A DNA stretch of 54,663 bases, taken from Syntrophomonadaceae bacterium (GTDB lineage Bacteria; Bacillota; Dethiobacteria; DTU022). Positions 7,981 to 16,513 of the stretch are shown one piece after another. The notes below the pieces were generated by a model. The model did no database searches, was not told the origin of the DNA, and saw only the letters and a program-made list of their open reading frames with translations. Each line of letters begins with the position of its first letter. Position 1 is the stretch's first letter. Made by a program: the position numbers and the translations under genes. The stretch spans positions 1 to 54,663 of the forward strand of contig SKOR01000024.1 in the NCBI GenBank assembly GCA_007119965.1. The letters are read 5' to 3'.

Positions 7981-8862
7981 CTAGCTGTTTTGAAGCTTAT
8001 CTATTTGCAGGCTCTCCAGGTAACCGGCCAGGACGGGGCCTAGATCCTCCCGCCTTAAGGCATATTCTATCGTCGCTTCCAGGAAACCAATCCGGTCACC
8101 CACATCATAGCGGCGGCCTTTAAAGGTATAAGCCCACACCGGCTGCTGCCCGGCCAGTGTATTCAAAGCATCGGTAATCTGGATTTCACCCCCGGAACCG
8201 GGAGGTGTTGCTTCGATTATCGGGAATATTCCGGGGTCTATAATGTAGCGCCCCAGTACCGCCAAATCAGATTTAGCTTCTTCCCTGGAGGGCTTTTCGA
8301 TCAGTTCCCTGACTCTCACTACCGGGCCGTTTTCTCCTTCAAAACTAACGGCCCCGTATTTATGAATATTCTCGTAACCGACCTGCTGGACACCAAGCAC
8401 AGTTTGCCCTTTTTGGGCGTATACTTCAGCCATCTGACCGATTACAGGCACTTCAGCATGAACCACATCATCGCCAAGCAGTACGGCAAAAGGCTCGCTG
8501 CCAACAAACTGCCGGGCACAAAGCACGGCATGGCCCAACCCAAGCGGCTCTTTCTGACGAATATAGAAAACGTTGGCCAGCTCGCTGATCTGCTTTATTT
8601 CATGAAGCTCTTCATCCCTGCCTTTTTCTTCAAGCACTAACTCGAGCTCGATACTCCTGTCGAAGTGATCTTCTATCGCCCTTTTATTGCGGCCTGTTAT
8701 GATCAGGATGTCTTCAATGCCTGCCGCGACAGCTTCTTCAATCACATACTGGATAGTTGGTTTATCCACTATCGGCAGCATCTCTTTAGGTTGTGCTTTT
8801 GTGGCCGGTAAAAACCTCGTTCCCATTCCGGCCGCCGGGATTACCGCTTTTTTAATCGTCAT
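7981..8862 (-). CDS. galU: UTP-glucose-1-phosphate uridylyltransferase
   Basis: A 293-residue nucleotidyltransferase making UDP-glucose from UTP and glucose-1-phosphate for cell-envelope and exopolysaccharide synthesis. The N-terminal nucleotide-binding signature AAGMGTRFLPATKAQPKEML, the PIVDKPTIQYVIEEAV segment, LLGDDVV and the C-terminal KGRRYDVGDRIGFLEA segment are the standard GalU blocks, and the length is normal. It seems to be transcribed alone. A GGTGAT sequence lies upstream of the ATG. Confidence 0.95.
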   Translation of the reverse strand: MTIKKAVIPAAGMGTRFLPATKAQPKEMLPIVDKPTIQYVIEEAVAAGIEDILIITGRNKRAIEDHFDRSIELELVLEEKGRDEELHEIKQISELANVFYIRQKEPLGLGHAVLCARQFVGSEPFAVLLGDDVVHAEVPVIGQMAEVYAQKGQTVLGVQQVGYENIHKYGAVSFEGENGPVVRVRELIEKPSREEAKSDLAVLGRYIIDPGIFPIIEATPPGSGGEIQITDALNTLAGQQPVWAYTFKGRRYDVGDRIGFLEATIEYALRREDLGPVLAGYLESLQIDKLQNS

Positions 8863-9255
8863 CTTAACAGATCACCATCCCTGCAAATTATGGCCGGCAG
8901 CGGCTCAGGGTGCCGGTTTGCTGCATATCATTTAATTTTCATATCGAACCAGTGTAAACTGTATTGACAAAGATTTCTACAAAATTGACCTGTTTCCTTC
9001 CTTCCGCGGGAATTAACCGGCGTGCGTTCGCAGTATTTAAAGGAATTACGGTGTTAACGCACGAAATTATTCTTTACAGAGAGCTGACCGGGTTTTAATT
9101 TTTTCCAGCGGTTTTAAAAATGGTGTTATGAAGTTTTGAAAACTATTCGCGTGCCGGGCGGAGATTGCAAGGCAGAATAAGATAATTTGCACTGCACCGG
9201 CAGCACTTTCCTGCGGAAACAGCGCAGTTCAATACTATAGCGAAGGGGAGTTATC
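8863..9255. other. Intergenic region between divergent galU and dehydrogenase genes
   Basis: This 393-base stretch is AT-rich in places and must contain both promoters. A consensus TTGACA occurs at 8964-8969, but no acceptable -10 follows at the right distance. I see no strong hairpin, tRNA-like sequence or convincing small gene. Confidence 0.5.
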
Positions 9256-10296
9256 ATGAAAACTATGCAGGCGGCACAGCTTACCGGGATTGGCAAACCA
9301 CTGGAGATTGCAGAGGTGCCTGTCCCTCAACCGGGGGTGGATGACATCCTGGTGCGGGTCAGGGCTGCGGGGATTTGCAGTTCAGACCTTCATTACCAGG
9401 ACGGCCGCAGTGAGGTGACCAGGCTGCCGATAACCCTGGGCCATGAAGTGTCCGGTGAAGTTGCCGGGCTTGGTGAAAATGTCAGGGGGCTTAAACGTGG
9501 CGACCGGGTCAGCCTTTTTTACCTGGCAACCTGTGGGAAATGCATGATGTGTTCGACAGGAAATGATAATTATTGCAGCGAAGCTGAAATGCTGGGCAAA
9601 AATATTGACGGGGGCTTTGCTGAATACGTTGTGGTTCCGGCCCGCAACGCTTTTCCTTTTCCGGAATCGATCCCCTTTGCCCAGGCGGCGCTGATCACCG
9701 ATGCCGTGGCCACCCCGTTTCACGCCCTGAAGCGGGCTGCTGTTCAAACCGGAGAAAATGTTTTAATTATCGGCATCGGGGGCCTTGGAATCCACGCCGT
9801 GCAGATTGCTAAAATAATGGGAGCCGGCCAGGTAATTGCGATGGACCTTGATGAAGACAAACTTGACCTGGCTGTAAAAGCAGGGGCCACCGCTGTTATT
9901 CACCCGCAGAAAGACACTGCGGAAGATATAATTGGCGCTGCTACCGGTGGACGGGGTATAGACGTGGCCGTGGAACTAATCGGCCTGCCCGCCACGATCA
10001 GGCAGGCTATTGACAGTACCGGCATAGGCGGGCGAATCGTGGTCGTCGGGATCTGCCCGGAAGAAGTCCGCATTAACCCGTATCACGATCTTCTGCTCGG
10101 GGAGCGGACCATCATGGGCAGCGCAGACCAGTGCAGGGCAGATTTCCCCGTAATTATAGAAATGGCCGCCCAAAAGAGACTAAACTTGTCTCATTCAGTC
10201 AGCCTCGAACTGCCCCTGGATCGGATAAACGAGGGATTTGAAATGCTTAAGAAGAAAGACCAAAGCGTGGTCCGGATTGTTGTGACCTTTCCTTAA
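9256..10296 (+). CDS. Zinc-dependent medium-chain alcohol/polyol dehydrogenase
   Basis: A 346-residue MDR-superfamily NAD(P)-dependent dehydrogenase. Catalytic zinc ligands are Cys41, His63 and Glu64 (GHE). Structural zinc is bound by Cys93, 96, 99 and 107 (CGKCMMC...C). The Rossmann GIGGLG is at 173-178, with an acidic residue at the end of the second strand (AMDLDED) favouring NAD. The pattern resembles sorbitol/threonine dehydrogenases, but the substrate is not determinable. AAGGGGAG precedes the ATG. The stop codon overlaps that of the convergent mttB-like gene (TTAA), so the two transcripts run into each other. Confidence 0.9.
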   Translation: MKTMQAAQLTGIGKPLEIAEVPVPQPGVDDILVRVRAAGICSSDLHYQDGRSEVTRLPITLGHEVSGEVAGLGENVRGLKRGDRVSLFYLATCGKCMMCSTGNDNYCSEAEMLGKNIDGGFAEYVVVPARNAFPFPESIPFAQAALITDAVATPFHALKRAAVQTGENVLIIGIGGLGIHAVQIAKIMGAGQVIAMDLDEDKLDLAVKAGATAVIHPQKDTAEDIIGAATGGRGIDVAVELIGLPATIRQAIDSTGIGGRIVVVGICPEEVRINPYHDLLLGERTIMGSADQCRADFPVIIEMAAQKRLNLSHSVSLELPLDRINEGFEMLKKKDQSVVRIVVTFP

Positions 10297-11774
10297 ACTG
10301 AGCCGGTTTTCCACTGCACGTTACCACCTTCGTCCAGGCAAACCAGGTCCGGGAATTCGGCCCTGATCTGCGCGTCCAGTTCAGGCGGTATAATCGGCTC
10401 AGAAGGTTCCGCAAGCAGCTGTGCGGCATAATCTTCAGCCCTTCTCCAGCTGTCTTTACTGCCGGCATCAATCCAGCGCTGGTACGGCTGGCGGTCACTG
10501 GTCTTTGGCGAGTAGAGTTCCGTGCGCATATACCTGACTGTATGCTCTTCACTGAGATAGTTTCCACCGGGGCCGACCTTCGCAATCGCATCATAGGCCA
10601 GGGTGTCCTCATTTATCTCAATGCCGCGCAGGGTGCGCAGGCAGCTGCCAATAATATCATTATCGATAATGTACTGGGCATATGAAGCAGTCATCGCCCC
10701 GTCAAGCATGCCGAAAGCTTCATGGATAAAGTTGCCGCCGGCCAGCGCTGCCAGCATAGCAGTCGAAGCGCTTTCGTGGGCCGCCTGGGCATCGGGCAGC
10801 TTGGAATCGGTAGTGCCAACCGTCAGGTAGCAGGGCAGCCGGTAATAATGGGCCATCTGGGTAATTGCCGCATTCATCAGGCCTGATTCAATACTGCCCA
10901 TCAGAAATGACATTGTCCGCATATCCATGGTAACCGGCACGGCGCTGTAGAGAACCGGAGTGCCCGGGTTAACCAGCTGGGTAAAAATTACCCCCATCAG
11001 GGCTTCTGCATTTTGCTGCACCAGGGTCCCCGCCAGGGTAACCGGCGCCGTTGCCCCTGCCGCAGGCGCGGTTGATGTCGCGAGGGGCAGTCCGTAACGG
11101 GCAACTTCCATTATATACTCGGCATGATCCGAACTTAATTTCAGGGGACTGGTAATAGAAGATATGAAGCCGATAAAAGGCCTGCGCTGCAGTTTTTCCA
11201 TGCTGCCGGCAATTATCGAGGAGATTTTAACTATATCTTCAAGCCCCTGCTTATTAAATATGCCGCCCATCACCGGTTTGCCGGTGTTTAACATCGCCTG
11301 GTACTTAGTATTAACATCGACTGTATCAATGTTTATGTCGTGTGGGTAGGCGGGGATAATAAAGAAATCAAGGTTTTCGAGCCGGTCAGCCAGGCGGGCA
11401 AAATTGGCAACATCCTGCAGTGTTGACGGCCGCTTTTCACGATCTAGATCGAGAACGTATAAAGCCAGCCCTCCTGTGCCGAAATGCACCTGTTTGCCGC
11501 CAACAGTAATGCTCTTGCCTTCCTGCCTGCCGTAAAAAACGAATTCCTCGGGAGCCTGCTTAATCAGGCGGGAAACCATCTCACGGGGCACGTAAACCCG
11601 GTTCCGATCAAAATCGACCGTGGCCCCTTTTGCTTCGAACATCTCCAGGGCGGGAAGGTGATTTATTTCAAATCCCACATTTTCAAGAACCCTGACCGTC
11701 GTCTCGTGGATCTGCCTGATCTCTTTTTCGGACAATACGTGGTAGCTCCCACCTTCATAAATCGGTTGTTTCAT
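10293..11774 (-). CDS. MttB-superfamily methyltransferase (COG5598), non-pyrrolysine, copy 1
   Basis: A 493-residue TIM-barrel methyltransferase of the MttB superfamily, whose members move a methyl group from a quaternary or tertiary amine to a corrinoid protein. Matching blocks include the N-terminal LSEKEIRQIHETTVRVLENVG, a central SITSPLKLS, STAPAAGATAPVTLAG, and the C-terminal KVGPGGNYLSEEHT. The frame has no internal TAG, so it lacks pyrrolysine and belongs with the glycine betaine (MtgB), proline betaine (MtpB) or carnitine (MtcB) demethylases rather than trimethylamine MttB. AGGAGG precedes the ATG. It follows the CBS-protein gene and the quaternary-amine transporter, which supports a betaine-like substrate. 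Confidence 0.88.
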   Translation of the reverse strand: MKQPIYEGGSYHVLSEKEIRQIHETTVRVLENVGFEINHLPALEMFEAKGATVDFDRNRVYVPREMVSRLIKQAPEEFVFYGRQEGKSITVGGKQVHFGTGGLALYVLDLDREKRPSTLQDVANFARLADRLENLDFFIIPAYPHDINIDTVDVNTKYQAMLNTGKPVMGGIFNKQGLEDIVKISSIIAGSMEKLQRRPFIGFISSITSPLKLSSDHAEYIMEVARYGLPLATSTAPAAGATAPVTLAGTLVQQNAEALMGVIFTQLVNPGTPVLYSAVPVTMDMRTMSFLMGSIESGLMNAAITQMAHYYRLPCYLTVGTTDSKLPDAQAAHESASTAMLAALAGGNFIHEAFGMLDGAMTASYAQYIIDNDIIGSCLRTLRGIEINEDTLAYDAIAKVGPGGNYLSEEHTVRYMRTELYSPKTSDRQPYQRWIDAGSKDSWRRAEDYAAQLLAEPSEPIIPPELDAQIRAEFPDLVCLDEGGNVQWKTGSV

Positions 11775-11828
11775 AAATATAAACCTCCTATGCCTGACGG
11801 TTTTACCTGTTAACCGGATGGTTATTTA

Positions 11829-12323
11829 TTACTGGTTAATTGAGTCCCAGTTCTTAACCATTGCCGTAATTAAGTCTGCCCTGGTAATAATGCCCAGGAC
11901 CACTTTATTTTTATCGACTACGGGAACCCGGTTAATATTGTTTTCTTTCATCAAGCAGACAACCTCGTAAAGCGGCGTATCAAAGTAAACTGAAATTACA
12001 TCCCTGGTCATTAATGTTTCAACCGTGGTGGATGCCACCAATTCAATCACTTCCACCCCGCGGTGAGTGATGTCGACATGTAATACTTCCTTGCTTTTTG
12101 TGAAAACACGGTGTGGGTCGCGCAGAGGCTGCCCGATTATCTGTTGAGTGTAGCGGAGAATGTCGGTTTCAGACAAAACACCGATTAACACACCCTCGTC
12201 ATCAACGACCGGCACACCGCTAAAGGAGTTTTCATCTAAAATTTCAGCTGCCTTCTTCAGCGGTGTATCGGCCTTTATGGTAATAACAGGCGAACTCATG
12301 ACTTCTTTCGCTAATACAGCCAT
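11829..12323 (-). CDS. Two-CBS-domain protein
   Basis: A small cytosolic protein of 164 residues made of two CBS motifs (about 6-60 and 100-155, the second starting VETLMTRDVISV). Such modules bind adenine nucleotides or SAM-like ligands and regulate partner proteins. GGAGGG lies six bases before the ATG at 12323; an upstream in-frame start has no such site. It is placed between the transporter terminator and mttB copy 1, so a regulatory role in the methyl-transfer pathway is possible but only inferred. Confidence 0.85.
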   Translation of the reverse strand: MAVLAKEVMSSPVITIKADTPLKKAAEILDENSFSGVPVVDDEGVLIGVLSETDILRYTQQIIGQPLRDPHRVFTKSKEVLHVDITHRGVEVIELVASTTVETLMTRDVISVYFDTPLYEVVCLMKENNINRVPVVDKNKVVLGIITRADLITAMVKNWDSINQ

Positions 12324-12369
12324 ACTAATCCCTCCAGATTGGATTGTCAATAAATATATTTAATAATAC

Positions 12370-12399
12370 GGGGCAGGCAAAACCAGTTCTGCCTGCCCC
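12370..12399 (-). terminator. Intrinsic terminator after the quaternary-amine transporter operon
   Basis: The inverted repeat GGGGCAGGCA (12370-12379) / TGCCTGCCCC (12390-12399) has a ten-base loop. Read on the minus strand the stem is followed by GTATTATTAAAT. The plus-strand side has a TTTT run, so it may work in both directions. Confidence 0.6.
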
Positions 12400-12493
12400 T
12401 TTTAATCGGCTGTTTTCCCCTTAAATATCAATCTTCAGCTTCTTTATCTAACCAGGCGCGTCATACTTTCCGGCCCGGGTTTGCCCGACCGCT

Positions 12494-13513
12494 TTACGGC
12501 GCCGGTACACCGCTCATGATTGCTTCAGCAAGATCGCTGATGGTGGTAATACCAAGTTCATCAGCATCTGCCTGGCGCATCATAATGGTGTAAGTGTTGT
12601 CAAACGGGGTATAGTCAAGCCATACCAAACCGTAACGCTCGAGGTCTTCTTCTGCAACTAACGCATAGCATTCCTCGGGGTCGGTAATTGCTTCGTCATA
12701 TCCGAGGTGGGTAATCAGCGCTGTCCCGGTGTATTCCCAGTAAAGGTCTACATCTCCTCTTTCCTGCGCTTCACGGACAACAACAGTTCCACCGAGGCCT
12801 GTTTCATCAACTGTCGGAATGCCATTGTACTCCAGGGCCAGAATTGCAATCTGACCAAGTGTCAACTGCTCGGTGAACTCCTTGGAGCCAACTACTACCG
12901 GTTCCCCGTCACCCATATCTGCAGGATCGTCACCGATAAAGCCTTCTGCCATCAACCATTCTTCGGCTACTTCCACCGGCAGATATTCCTCAATGTCAAC
13001 CTGCATATTCAGGGATGACATTGTATCGGCATCGAGAGCGGCAGCTATGGGGTTAAGAATATCGGCAATCTCCGGATACATTTCCAAGGTTTCTTCACGG
13101 ACTACCGGTGAACAGTTGTAAACCGGGTGGAACTGCTTGTCGTCAACCAGGTTTACCAGTTCGTAAGCGGCAATACGCCCGTCGGTGGCAAAACCCATCG
13201 CTACCGGAACGTCGCCATCCCTTAATGCCCCGTAGGTAATGCCGAGATCCATGGTAACCACATCGGCAAATTCAAAGCCGTACAGTTCCTGCAAACCGGG
13301 ATAACCATCATCACGGATGGAATACTCATGGTCGGTTGCAAAAACCCAGCCGGGATCAACCTCGGCAGGCGGCTCTTCATCAACAGGTTCTTCATCAACA
13401 GGATCAAGAGGATCTTCGACAACTTCCTCGTCAGGCTCGCACCCGATCGCAAACAGCGATCCGGCGACAAGCATTACCATCAAAAACATAACTAACATGC
13501 GCTTCATAATCAT
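12494..13513 (-). CDS. Quaternary-amine ABC transporter binding lipoprotein with swapped (circularly permuted) lobes
   Basis: The substrate-binding lipoprotein of the adjacent transporter (339 residues). A signal peptide ends at the lipobox FAIGC (Cys25) and is followed by an acidic Pro/Glu linker. Residues 55-193 match the second half of OpuCC-type proteins (DGYPGLQELYGFEF, MGFATDGRIAAYEL, DDKQFHPVYNCSPVV, LNMQVDIEE). Residues 205-335 match the first half (VVVGSKEFTEQLTLGQI, WEYTGTAL, FDNTYTI, TISDL). In the canonical proteins these halves come in the opposite order, so this is a circular permutation. Ligand is probably glycine betaine, choline or a relative. It is last in the operon. Confidence 0.88.
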   Translation of the reverse strand: MIMKRMLVMFLMVMLVAGSLFAIGCEPDEEVVEDPLDPVDEEPVDEEPPAEVDPGWVFATDHEYSIRDDGYPGLQELYGFEFADVVTMDLGITYGALRDGDVPVAMGFATDGRIAAYELVNLVDDKQFHPVYNCSPVVREETLEMYPEIADILNPIAAALDADTMSSLNMQVDIEEYLPVEVAEEWLMAEGFIGDDPADMGDGEPVVVGSKEFTEQLTLGQIAILALEYNGIPTVDETGLGGTVVVREAQERGDVDLYWEYTGTALITHLGYDEAITDPEECYALVAEEDLERYGLVWLDYTPFDNTYTIMMRQADADELGITTISDLAEAIMSGVPAP

Positions 13514-13565
13514 AAACTATATGTACCCCCTTTTATGGTCAAACTATAGGGAAAACAGCCAAACT

Positions 13566-14288
13566 TTATGTCCACTTAACTACACGTATTTCAATCTGGC
13601 CAATCACGTAATCGAGTATAATAGCGGTTAGTGCGGCCAGGCCGGCCCCGGTAACGATAACCATATCGCGACGTACCGAAAGGCCGGTTACAATTAAATC
13701 GCCGAATCCACCGCCGCCGATAAAAGTTGCCAGGGTAGCTGCCCCAACGTTAATCACAATAGCGGTGCGGATCCCGGCAATAATAATCGGAAAAGCCAGC
13801 GGCAGTTCAATGCGGGTCAAAATCCGAAACTGATTCAGGCCCATGCCCTTGGCTGACTCGATAATGCTATCATCAACACTGGTAATGCCGGCAAATGTAT
13901 TTCTTAAGATAGGCAATATGGAATATAAAAACAGGGCAAAAACCGCCACCCTGAAACCAAGGCCCAGCCAGGTGAAAAACAGGGCGAGAATAGCCAGGCT
14001 GGGTATGGTCTGGCCGACGTTGACCACATTTTCCACACCTCGGCCTAAGTAGTACAGTGAAGGCCGGGAGAGCATAATTCCGACCAGCACGCCAACGGTA
14101 ATTGCGCCAATCATCGAAACAAGCATCAGCATCAGGTGCTCTCGCAAAGCCCTGATTACATTATCGTAAGTAAGCATCCTGGCCACCAGGCCGTCAGTCG
14201 GGTTGTTAACCGTATAAATTACAATAACAACGCCAACGATAACTAAGAACAGCGGTACCAATACCAGTTTATAAAGGTTTTGGAGCAT
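13566..14288 (-). CDS. Quaternary-amine ABC transporter permease (OpuCB/OpuCD-like), second copy
   Basis: 240-residue permease with a short N-terminal hydrophobic segment and the binding-protein-dependent transport core: IESAKGMGLNQFRILTRIELPLAFPIIIAGIRTA is the EAA loop that contacts the ATPase. About six membrane segments. The frame is open further upstream inside the ATPase gene, but AAGGAGG before the ATG at 14288 fixes the start; the ATPase stop lies one base before it. It forms a heterodimer with the first permease in the usual OpuC arrangement. Confidence 0.88.
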   Translation of the reverse strand: MLQNLYKLVLVPLFLVIVGVVIVIYTVNNPTDGLVARMLTYDNVIRALREHLMLMLVSMIGAITVGVLVGIMLSRPSLYYLGRGVENVVNVGQTIPSLAILALFFTWLGLGFRVAVFALFLYSILPILRNTFAGITSVDDSIIESAKGMGLNQFRILTRIELPLAFPIIIAGIRTAIVINVGAATLATFIGGGGFGDLIVTGLSVRRDMVIVTGAGLAALTAIILDYVIGQIEIRVVKWT

Positions 14289-14289
14289 A

Positions 14290-15402
14290 CTAATTATCCT
14301 CCTTGACCACGTTGAGCAGATCGCCCAGGGTAATCGTCCCCGCATATTGATCGTCTTCATTAACGACGGCAACATACCCTTCACCCATTTCAAGCATAAC
14401 CGAAAGGGCATCGTTTAGAGTTGCGTCATCGGTCACCGAGTCGGATATCTTCTGGCAGTAATCACCGGCCACTTCACCCGTCTTTCTCTTCAGGTCGTTG
14501 ACCCCGATAATTCCTTTCAATTTGTTATCGCGATCAACAACAATTACCGACCTGATGTCGCTGTCTTCGATACGTTTTTTAACGTCATCAAGCGGCATAT
14601 CTTCCGGGGCGGGTTTAATCCGGTTGACATCATCCAGTATCTCGCGAATACGGATCAGGTGCAGGCGCTTGATCGAACGGTTCCTGCCCACCAGGTCAGC
14701 CACAAAATCATCGGCCGGCGCACTTAGAAGGTCACCTGGCGTGGCATGCTGGATCAGTTTGCCTTCCCGCATTACAGCAATGGTGTCGCCCATTTTGATC
14801 GCCTCATCGATATCGTGGGTAACAAAGACAATCGTTTTTTCGATCCGTTCCTGGATCCTTAAAAATTCATTCTGCAGACGAGCCCTGGTAATCGGGTCGA
14901 CCGCACCGAAAGGTTCATCCATCAGCATAATCGGCGGGTCTGAGACCATGGCCCTGGCCACACCGACCCGCTGCCGCTGCCCGCCGCTTAAAGCGGAAGG
15001 GTAACGTTTGCGGTATATTTTCGGGTCAAGGCCAACTAAAGTCATCATTTCGTCGACCTTTTTATCGGTTTTATCCTTCGGCCATTTTTTTTCATTGGGC
15101 ACGGTGGCTACGTTTTCTTCAATGGTCATATGCGGGAAAAGTCCGATCTCCTGGATCACGTAGCCGATATCGAGACGCAGGTTAATCGGATTCATTTTTA
15201 AGGCATCTTCGCCTTTGATGTATATCTTGCCTTCAGTCGGTTCATGAATCCGGTTGATCATTTTCATCGTGGTTGTCTTGCCACAGCCTGAGGGCCCAAC
15301 CAAAACACAGACGTCACCCTCTTTGACTTCCAGGTTTAAATCTTTCACTGCGGGAATTTTCATCCCCGGGAACTTTTTGGTAACATTATCCAGTTTGATC
15401 AT
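14290..15402 (-). CDS. Quaternary-amine ABC transporter ATPase with CBS domains (OpuCA-like)
   Basis: 370 residues. Walker A GPSGCGKTT is near residues 36-44, the signature LSGGQRQR near 138, and Walker B LMDEPFGAVDP near 160. A C-terminal pair of CBS motifs covers about 240-370, as in OpuCA/ProV-type ATPases, where the CBS pair senses ionic strength or a nucleotide such as c-di-AMP. It sits between the two permease genes with gaps of one and six bases. Its role is import of betaine-type solutes, here possibly as methyl donors as well as osmoprotectants. Confidence 0.9.
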   Translation of the reverse strand: MIKLDNVTKKFPGMKIPAVKDLNLEVKEGDVCVLVGPSGCGKTTTMKMINRIHEPTEGKIYIKGEDALKMNPINLRLDIGYVIQEIGLFPHMTIEENVATVPNEKKWPKDKTDKKVDEMMTLVGLDPKIYRKRYPSALSGGQRQRVGVARAMVSDPPIMLMDEPFGAVDPITRARLQNEFLRIQERIEKTIVFVTHDIDEAIKMGDTIAVMREGKLIQHATPGDLLSAPADDFVADLVGRNRSIKRLHLIRIREILDDVNRIKPAPEDMPLDDVKKRIEDSDIRSVIVVDRDNKLKGIIGVNDLKRKTGEVAGDYCQKISDSVTDDATLNDALSVMLEMGEGYVAVVNEDDQYAGTITLGDLLNVVKEDN

Positions 15403-15408
15403 ATTATA

Positions 15409-16134
15409 TTACCTCCCTGACTTGCCCACTGCGGCAAAACGTCGTTCACCCCAGGACAGTATAAAGTCAAATGCAAGGGCTATAACAGACACCCCGAGAG
15501 CGCCAACGATAATCATCGGTTCGCTGGATCGCGATATGCCCTGGAAAATCAACTCACCCAGGCCGCCGGCGCCAACATAAGCGGCAATCGCTGCTATACC
15601 GACAATCATGACCGTGGCAGTGCGGATTCCGGCCATTATGACCGGCCGGGCCAGCGGTATCTTGATCTTGGTTAAAATCCGCCACTCGGTCATCCCCATC
15701 GCCTTGGCCGATTCAATTACCGCCGGACTGATCTCTCTAATCCCGGTAAAGGTATTGCGAACTATCGGTAGAAGGCTATACAGGATCAGGGCCATCACAC
15801 CGGTGGTAAAGCCAATTCCAAATAAAGGCACCATAAAACCCAACATGGCCATACTCGGTATAGTCATCAAAACCTGGCATACCGCCAGGACTGGTGGAGA
15901 CACATTCGTGTAGTAGCTGATAAAAATACCGATGACTACAGAGACAACAACAGCAATAACAATCGAAACTATGACCAGCCAGAGGTGCTCCAGCATCAAC
16001 TCCCAGACCATGTCACCACGGCGGTCCAGGTAGGCGATAACCCGTCTGAAAGTCGACGGGGTATCTGCAGCAATAAAAATCCTGCTCCCTGCTGCCCTGA
16101 AAGTGTCAAGCAAAAATCCAACAGATGATATCAT
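15409..16134 (-). CDS. Quaternary-amine ABC transporter permease (OpuCB-like), first gene of the operon
   Basis: 241-residue permease with about six membrane segments and the EAA loop IESAKAMGMTEWRILTKIKIPLARPVIMAGIRTA. It resembles the second permease of the operon closely in this loop, so both probably arose by duplication. It starts the transcript. GGGAGGGG lies about 11 bases before the ATG. The N-terminal 45 residues before the first membrane helix are longer than in OpuCB. Confidence 0.87.
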   Translation of the reverse strand: MISSVGFLLDTFRAAGSRIFIAADTPSTFRRVIAYLDRRGDMVWELMLEHLWLVIVSIVIAVVVSVVIGIFISYYTNVSPPVLAVCQVLMTIPSMAMLGFMVPLFGIGFTTGVMALILYSLLPIVRNTFTGIREISPAVIESAKAMGMTEWRILTKIKIPLARPVIMAGIRTATVMIVGIAAIAAYVGAGGLGELIFQGISRSSEPMIIVGALGVSVIALAFDFILSWGERRFAAVGKSGR

Positions 16135-16429
16135 GAATTTCTAATCCCCTCCCTGCTTTTTTATTAATGATTTGCTGGCAAAGCTGCCGGCCTATAATTC
16201 TGCCATTTAGATAACCCTGCAGGTGCTAAAGATGCCAGGTTTTTTGCAGTCATTTTTGGATAGTTTTGAGTATGTTCCTAAACGCGGAGATATTATGACC
16301 TTTATTAATAAATTCAAGCCACCCTAAACAATTCCTGCTTTAATGTCATTATTTCATATGCAGAATTAAGATACAAATCGTAAATTTAGTAAAACATGGA
16401 CGATATTACTCAAAAAACAGAGGTAACAC

Positions 16430-16470
16430 GCCCTGAACAGGCTTTAACAGGTTTACAGCCTATTCAGGGC
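16430..16470 (-). terminator. Hairpin terminator after the corrinoid methyl-transfer operon
   Basis: The arms GCCCTGAAcAGGCT (16430-16443) and AGCCTaTTCAGGGC (16457-16470) pair with one mismatch. A T-rich stretch (TGTTTTTTG) follows about 12 bases later on the minus strand. It lies 44 bases after the methyltransferase stop. The remaining intergenic sequence to 16135 carries the transporter promoter region, where I could not pick a convincing -35/-10 pair. Confidence 0.55.
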
Positions 16471-16513
16471 AGCATGAATCATCTCTCAATAATCCAAACG
16501 GGTTTTTACCGCC

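Noticed and set aside
8964-8992. Consensus TTGACA as a promoter for the dehydrogenase gene
   Set aside because: The sequence 17 bases later does not resemble TATAAT.
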